Program-made: the position numbers and the translations under genes
Assembly: GCF_023721815.1 (NCBI RefSeq)
Contig: NZ_JAMDLI010000022.1
Span: 248,001 to 312,000 of the forward strand
DNA: 64,000 bases
Origin: Pleomorphomonas sp. JP5
GTDB lineage: Bacteria > Pseudomonadota > Alphaproteobacteria > Rhizobiales > Pleomorphomonadaceae
Direction: 5' to 3'
Part shown: piece by piece, positions 59,899 to 64,000 of the stretch
Position numbering within the stretch: the first letter of the stretch is position 1
Layout of the letters: every line of letters begins with the position of its first letter
Notes under the pieces: generated by a model
Told to the model about the DNA's origin: nothing
Seen by the model: only the letters and a program-made list of their open reading frames with translations
The model's database searches: none

Positions 59899-61035
59899 AT
59901 GACACAGCCCTTTTCCTTCCGCCTCCTTGCGACCGATGGTCGGGCGCGCCGTGGCGAGATCGTCACGCCGCATGGCGTCGTCCGCACGCCGGCCTTCATG
60001 CCGGTTGGCACGCTCGGAACGGTGAAGGCGATGTTCATGGACGACGTGAAGGCGACAGGCGCCGACGTCGTGCTTGGCAATACCTACCACCTGATGCTGC
60101 GGCCCGGCGCCGAGCGGGTGGCAGCGCTTGGCGGGCTCCATAAGTTCTCAACCTGGGACAAGACCATCCTGACCGACAGCGGCGGCTTTCAGGTGATGTC
60201 GCTCGCCAAGCTGAGGAAGATGGACGAGCGCGGCGTCACCTTTCAAAGCCATATCGACGGCAGCCGCCACGAGCTGTCGCCGGAGCGCTCCATCGAGATC
60301 CAGGGGCTGCTGGGATCCGATATCCAGATGCAGCTCGACGAATGCGTCCGTTTGCCGGCCGAACCCAAGGAGGTCGAGCGCGGCATGCGATTGAGCCTCA
60401 GGTGGGCCGAGCGGTCGCGCCGGAAGTTCGAGGCGATGGGTGGCCCCGAGAAGGGGCAGGGCCTCTACGGCATCGTCCAGGGGGGGGACGTTCCGTCGCT
60501 CCGCGAGGTGAGCGCCCGCGAACTCTCCGCCATGCCCTTTGAGGGCTACTCGGTCGGTGGCCTCGCCGTTGGCGAGCCGCAGGCTGTCATGCTTCAGATG
60601 ATTGACGTCGTCGATCCGGTTCTGCCGCGCGACAAGCCGCGCTATCTGATGGGCGTCGGCACGCCTGACGACATCATCGAGAGCGTAGCGCGCGGCATCG
60701 ACCAGTTCGACTGCGTGATGCCGACGCGGGCAGGGCGCCACGGTCTTGCCTACACCCGCTTCGGCAAGCTCAACTTCAAGAACGCCCGCCACATGGATGA
60801 TCCCCGGCCGATCGACCCCACATCGAACTGTCCGGCGGCGCGCGACTATTCGCGCGCCTACATCCACCACCTCGTTCGCACCGGCGAGGCGCTTGGCGCC
60901 ATGCTGCTCACCTGGGTCAACGTCGCCTATTATCAGTCGCTGATGCAGGGTATCCGCGACGCCATCGAGGCCGGCCGCTTCGAGGCGTTCAAAGCGGAGA
61001 CCCAGGCCGCGTGGGCGAGAGGAGAGACGGAATGA
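59899..61035 (+). CDS. tgt: tRNA-guanine transglycosylase (queuosine)
   Basis: This 378-residue enzyme swaps guanine-34 for preQ1 in His, Asp, Asn and Tyr tRNAs. It has [27 protein letters not shown], the general Asp in [19 protein letters not shown] and the nucleophile Asp in [11 protein letters not shown] 59899 is chosen for GGAAAG nine bases upstream (59893 is too close). The zinc site normally C-x-C-x2-C...H is degraded: only Cys311 remains ([12 protein letters not shown]), and the His position is Val340 (TWVNVAYY). It overlaps tenA by four bases. Confidence 0.93.
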   Translation: MTQPFSFRLLATDGRARRGEIVTPHGVVRTPAFMPVGTLGTVKAMFMDDVKATGADVVLGNTYHLMLRPGAERVAALGGLHKFSTWDKTILTDSGGFQVMSLAKLRKMDERGVTFQSHIDGSRHELSPERSIEIQGLLGSDIQMQLDECVRLPAEPKEVERGMRLSLRWAERSRRKFEAMGGPEKGQGLYGIVQGGDVPSLREVSARELSAMPFEGYSVGGLAVGEPQAVMLQMIDVVDPVLPRDKPRYLMGVGTPDDIIESVARGIDQFDCVMPTRAGRHGLAYTRFGKLNFKNARHMDDPRPIDPTSNCPAARDYSRAYIHHLVRTGEALGAMLLTWVNVAYYQSLMQGIRDAIEAGRFEAFKAETQAAWARGETE

Positions 61036-61694
61036 CCCTGTTCGATCGCCTCGCCGAGTCCTGCGCCGACGATTGGCGCGCCTATGTCGAGCATCCCTTC
61101 GTGGAGATGATGGCGGCCGGTACGCTGCCGGAGGCCGCTTTCCGGCACTATCTCGTCCAGGACTACCTGTTTCTGATCCAGTTCGCCCGCGCCTATGCGC
61201 TTGCCGCCTACAAGGGGCGGACGATGGAGGAAATGCGCTACGGCCTCGATGGTCTCCGGGCGATCCTCGATGGCGAGATGGCGCTGCACGTCAAGTATTG
61301 CGAGGGCTGGGGACTGACGCCCGCCGACCTTGAATCATCCGAGGAGGATATGCCGACCACGGCCTATACCCGCTTCGTGCTCGACTGGGGCGTGCGGGGC
61401 GATCTCCTCGATCTCCACGTCGCGCTCGCGCCCTGCATGATCGGCTACGGGGTGATTGCCCGTCGGCTTGCACGGATCCCCGGGGCGCTTGACGCGAGCA
61501 ACCCTTACGCGCCTTGGATTGCCGAATATGCCGCCGACGGCTACCAGCAGGTGGCGGCCGCGACCATCGAGCATCTCGATGCGCTGTCCGCTGGCGCGAT
61601 GGGAGAGGTGCGCTTCCGCCAGGTCGCCGGCATTTTCAGGCAGGCGAGCCGGCTAGAGGCTGCCTTCTGGCAGATGGGGCTCGACAGGGCCTGA
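61032..61694 (+). CDS. tenA: TenA-family aminopyrimidine aminohydrolase
   Basis: This 220-residue all-helical TenA protein hydrolyses aminopyrimidine in salvage of degraded thiamine. It has [20 protein letters not shown] and [18 protein letters not shown], with the catalytic-type Cys in [16 protein letters not shown]. The ATG overlaps the tgt stop (ATGA). Thiamine genes are otherwise absent here. Some TenA homologues lack the Cys and have another substrate, but it is present here. Confidence 0.9.
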   Translation: MTLFDRLAESCADDWRAYVEHPFVEMMAAGTLPEAAFRHYLVQDYLFLIQFARAYALAAYKGRTMEEMRYGLDGLRAILDGEMALHVKYCEGWGLTPADLESSEEDMPTTAYTRFVLDWGVRGDLLDLHVALAPCMIGYGVIARRLARIPGALDASNPYAPWIAEYAADGYQQVAAATIEHLDALSAGAMGEVRFRQVAGIFRQASRLEAAFWQMGLDRA

Positions 61695-61698
61695 AGTG

Positions 61699-62883
61699 TC
61701 ACTTGCCGGTGGCGAGCTGGGCGGTCGCCCTGGAAAACAGGCCCGCGGCGGACGCTTCGTCAATCGGCTTGTCGCCGTTGAGCGTCACCGACAGGCAATG
61801 TGTGCGGCCGTCCTTGCCGGTCAGCGCAGCCGTCAGGTTGAGGACGCCGGTTTCGCTGCCGCCCTTGTAGGCGACGCGCTGCCACAAACCGGGGCGAACC
61901 GGGCCGGGATTGATCTGGAAGACGTCGAGATCGGAGAGCGCGACGGCGAGGCTGCACAGTCGCTCGACGGGAATCATCCATTCGAGGCCGGGCGCGTAGG
62001 GGCTGGATGCCGCAGCCACCGAAGGCAGGTCTCGATCGGACAGCTGCTTCAGGATGGCCTTCCGATCGTCGGCCGAACCCGAAACGTAGGCGTTGGCCAG
62101 AGCCTTCTCGGCTTTCAACTGGAACAGGGCTCGGGTGGTCAGCAATGTATCAAGGCCGAGCACATCGGCGGCTCGCTCGGCTCCGACGACCCGGATCAGC
62201 AGGTCCGTTGCCGTGTTGTCGCTTCGGGCGATCATTTCGGCCGCGAGCGTATGGAGCGTGAAGGGCGATCCGGCGGGATAGAGGCGGAGGTCGCCCGATG
62301 GCAGCGAACGGTCGCTCTCCGCAAGGCGCACCACATCATCCCATCGGCTGCGTCCGGCCGCGATGTCGTCGGCGAGAACCTTCAGTACGCCGAGCTTGAA
62401 GGCCGAGCCGACGGCGAGCGGCCGGCTGGACTCTCGTTCCAGCCGAGCCGCTCCCGAGGTTTCGACCAGGTAGGAGACGGTATCGGCGAGGCCTGAGAGC
62501 TTCTCCAGGGTCTCCTCCAGCGAGGCCGTGAGCGCTACGGGCGGCTGGAACAGCAAGCCATCAATCAAGCCGTTGCTGTCCAAGGTCATCTTGGTGGGAA
62601 TCGAGTGGGTGTCGGTCTCAATCGCGTAGTCGTCGCCGTCCTGAACGATCGCGCGGGGTGTCCCGAGCGAGCCGACCATCTGCTCGACGATCCTGGATAC
62701 TTCTCCGGCAGGCACCGCGGCGAGAAAGGACCGGGAGAACTGGGTGCTTGCCAGCTCAGGGGCGCTGAACAAGCGTTCCAGATGGGCGATTTCCGCTTCG
62801 CCGGCGATAGCGTCGGTCACAGGGCTCACCAGTAGGGTTATTTGGACAAGGAACGAAACCGCGAGCGAGTTGCCTTGGATCAT
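61699..62883 (-). CDS. Exported serine hydrolase, class A beta-lactamase/PBP fold
   Basis: This 394-residue protein has a probable signal peptide (VSFLVQITLLVSPVTDAIAG). About 110 residues of N-terminal domain precede a beta-lactamase2-type domain. It contains the active-site SxxK in GSAFKLGVL, SDN in ARSDNTATDLL and KTG-type KGG in AYKGGSETG. I see no ExxLN omega-loop with the Glu that deacylates class A beta-lactamases, so antibiotic resistance is doubtful. A cell-wall peptidase or other hydrolase role is more likely. The gene is convergent with tenA, five bases apart. Confidence 0.78.
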   Translation of the reverse strand: MIQGNSLAVSFLVQITLLVSPVTDAIAGEAEIAHLERLFSAPELASTQFSRSFLAAVPAGEVSRIVEQMVGSLGTPRAIVQDGDDYAIETDTHSIPTKMTLDSNGLIDGLLFQPPVALTASLEETLEKLSGLADTVSYLVETSGAARLERESSRPLAVGSAFKLGVLKVLADDIAAGRSRWDDVVRLAESDRSLPSGDLRLYPAGSPFTLHTLAAEMIARSDNTATDLLIRVVGAERAADVLGLDTLLTTRALFQLKAEKALANAYVSGSADDRKAILKQLSDRDLPSVAAASSPYAPGLEWMIPVERLCSLAVALSDLDVFQINPGPVRPGLWQRVAYKGGSETGVLNLTAALTGKDGRTHCLSVTLNGDKPIDEASAAGLFSRATAQLATGK

Positions 62884-63005
62884 GGTTTGGACAGCTTAAT
62901 CCTGCGTCAAGAAAGAACAAGTGATCGGCCGCGCTTCATCTCCGTGCTGGACGCGACGGTTTGTTCGCTTTATGTTCTTTTATGTTTCACGATTTGGAGG
63001 TGACG

Positions 63006-63401
63006 ATGGCGGACGATGGTTTCAGGGAGTTCCTGCGCGAGCTGACGGAGCCGCTTGGCGGCGTCACGTTCCGCAAGATGTTCGGCGGGCTTTCGATCTA
63101 TCAGGATGGCATGGTGTTCGCCCTGGAGGCCGATGGCAGCCTCTATTTCAAGGTGGACGAGGAAACACGGGAACGCTTCATCGCGGAGGGCTGTCCTCAG
63201 TTTGAGTACACTACCAAGGATGGTCGGACGGCCCAGATGCCCTACTGGAGGGCTCCGGAGCGGCTTTACGACGAGCCCGACGAGTTCATCGAATGGTGCC
63301 GCGCCGCGGTCGCCGTCGCTCGCCGCAGCGAAGCGATCAAGGCCGAGGAGAAGTCGCGCAAGGCAAGCCGCAAGCGCAAGGGGACGGCCGATACGCTTTG
63401 A
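63006..63401 (+). CDS. TfoX N-terminal-domain protein
   Basis: This 131-residue protein with a TfoX_N fold has VTFRKMFGGLSIYQDGMVFA, LYFKVDEETRERF and MPYWRAPERLYDEPDEFIEW. It has a Lys/Arg-rich C-terminal tail. It lacks the TfoX C-terminal domain, so it is a single-domain family member; its function in alphaproteobacteria is not known. ATG 63006 follows GGAGGTGACG; the earlier frame from 62961 has no such site. A terminator lies downstream at 63458. Confidence 0.85.
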   Translation: MADDGFREFLRELTEPLGGVTFRKMFGGLSIYQDGMVFALEADGSLYFKVDEETRERFIAEGCPQFEYTTKDGRTAQMPYWRAPERLYDEPDEFIEWCRAAVAVARRSEAIKAEEKSRKASRKRKGTADTL

Positions 63402-63457
63402 TACACTTCGCCATCTTGGTGAGAAGATTCGGACGAGGAGGAGTGCTAGGACTCGTT

Positions 63458-63474
63458 GAAGACCAGAGGTCTTC
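63458..63474 (+). terminator. Rho-independent terminator after the TfoX-like gene
   Basis: GAAGACC (63458-63464) and GGTCTTC (63468-63474) form a seven-bp stem with a three-base loop. TTTCCAAGCTTTTCTT follows. The position after the TfoX-like gene and before the next gene fits a terminator. Confidence 0.6.
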
Positions 63475-63509
63475 TTTCCAAGCTTTTCTTCATTCGTCGA
63501 GTTTTCCTC

Positions 63510-64000
63510 ATGTCCATCAAAGATGCCCTGTTTCGCTATGCAACGCCCCTGACCACCTGGCTGTTCCTGATCTCCCTGGTCTCCGGCGTCGCGCTCTTCT
63601 TCGGCCTTGGCGCACAGTATTTCCGCGAGATGCACGAGATCCTGTCGATGCTCCTGATCGTGCCCTTCGGGCTGCACGTGTGGCGCAACTGGCGGACGCT
63701 TGCGAACTACTTCCGGCGGTCGGCCATGTGGATTTCGACGGTGGTCTGCCTAGCCGCCGCGGGCGCCTTTGCCTATGAGGGGGCGGGCGTCTCCTCGGCC
63801 AATCCCCGTGCCGTGGTGTTCGGCGCACTCAATAATGCGTCAGTGACGGCGCTGGCCGCGCTTGCCCACGCCGACGAGGCAACGGTAACCGATCGGCTCA
63901 AGGCGATCGGAGTCGAGGTCAAGTCGGCCGAGGATACGGTGGCGGGACTTGCCGAGGCATCCGGGCACGACAGTTTCGAGCTGCTGGGCGCCGCGTTGGT
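63510..64000 (+). CDS. DUF4405-like membrane protein, 3' end cut by the window
   Basis: The frame starts at ATG 63510 (MSIKDALFRYATPLTTWLFL) and is open to the end; 163 codons are visible. Two to three hydrophobic helices include LFLISLVSGVALFFGLG and MLLIVPFGLHVW. HEILSMLLIVPFGLHVWRNW has two His residues, as in DUF4405/cytochrome b561-like helices that may ligate heme. The remaining visible part (ANPRAVVFGALNNASVTALAALAHADEATV) looks periplasmic and may belong to a second domain like those in helix-hairpin proteins fused to DUF4405. The ribosome site is weak. Confidence 0.65.
   Translation, partial: MSIKDALFRYATPLTTWLFLISLVSGVALFFGLGAQYFREMHEILSMLLIVPFGLHVWRNWRTLANYFRRSAMWISTVVCLAAAGAFAYEGAGVSSANPRAVVFGALNNASVTALAALAHADEATVTDRLKAIGVEVKSAEDTVAGLAEASGHDSFELLGAAL

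Noticed and set aside
1-64000. CRISPR arrays, insertion sequences or prophage structural genes
   Set aside because: No regularly spaced repeats, transposase frames or phage structural proteins were seen in the window.

Overview
The window is GC-rich DNA with the gene content of an alphaproteobacterium, most likely a member of the Hyphomicrobiales (Rhizobiales). ROK regulators, LacEFG-type sugar ABC operons, a membrane PQQ glucose dehydrogenase, an AfuABC-type transporter and 4-bp ATGA/GTGA gene overlaps all fit. Pairing a tungsten aldehyde oxidoreductase cluster with lactate dehydrogenases and glycogen synthase suggests a facultatively fermentative species; the genus is not established. No tRNA, rRNA or CRISPR array was found.

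Positions 1-8.8 kb look like the right end of a genomic island. They hold a truncated ParB-like DNA-binding protein, a serine recombinase preceded by a repeat-rich site, and a complete type I restriction-modification system (hsdM-hsdS-hsdR). The end is marked by a tRNA 3'-end-like sequence at 8789-8806, a probable att remnant. From 8.9 to 16.6 kb a hybrid histidine kinase and an OmpR-type regulator face an AfuABC-like ABC transporter (ferric iron or sugar phosphate). A GGDEF diguanylate cyclase follows.

Positions 18.2-30.5 kb are the most interesting part. This is an all-plus-strand tungsten/molybdenum enzyme module: a short ModE-like regulator, an aldehyde:ferredoxin oxidoreductase-family enzyme, a MoaD-like protein, a MoeB/ThiF-like E1, a second MoaD-like protein, a GlpC/HdrD-like Fe-S protein, MoeA, an unusual GAF/PAS-CRP chimeric regulator, the tungstate importer TupBCA and MoaA. 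Together these would import tungstate, build and insert the pterin cofactor, run the oxidoreductase and its electron carrier, and regulate the set. The oxidoreductase mRNA leader can fold into nested stems followed by two mutually exclusive pairings that expose or hide the Shine-Dalgarno sequence, a riboswitch-like arrangement.

Positions 30.7-64 kb are ordinary accessory and housekeeping metabolism. They include a CPA2 antiporter, an SNF-family transporter, two different L-lactate/2-hydroxyacid dehydrogenases, an AraC regulator with a divergent SDR, and a beta-galactoside uptake and hydrolysis operon with a divergent ROK regulator. Then come PQQ glucose dehydrogenase, glycogen synthase, an EamA-CutC-ROK kinase operon, a DUF2892/RND efflux operon with a palindromic -10 region, tgt-tenA, a penicillin-binding-like serine hydrolase, a TfoX-like protein and a membrane protein cut by the window end.
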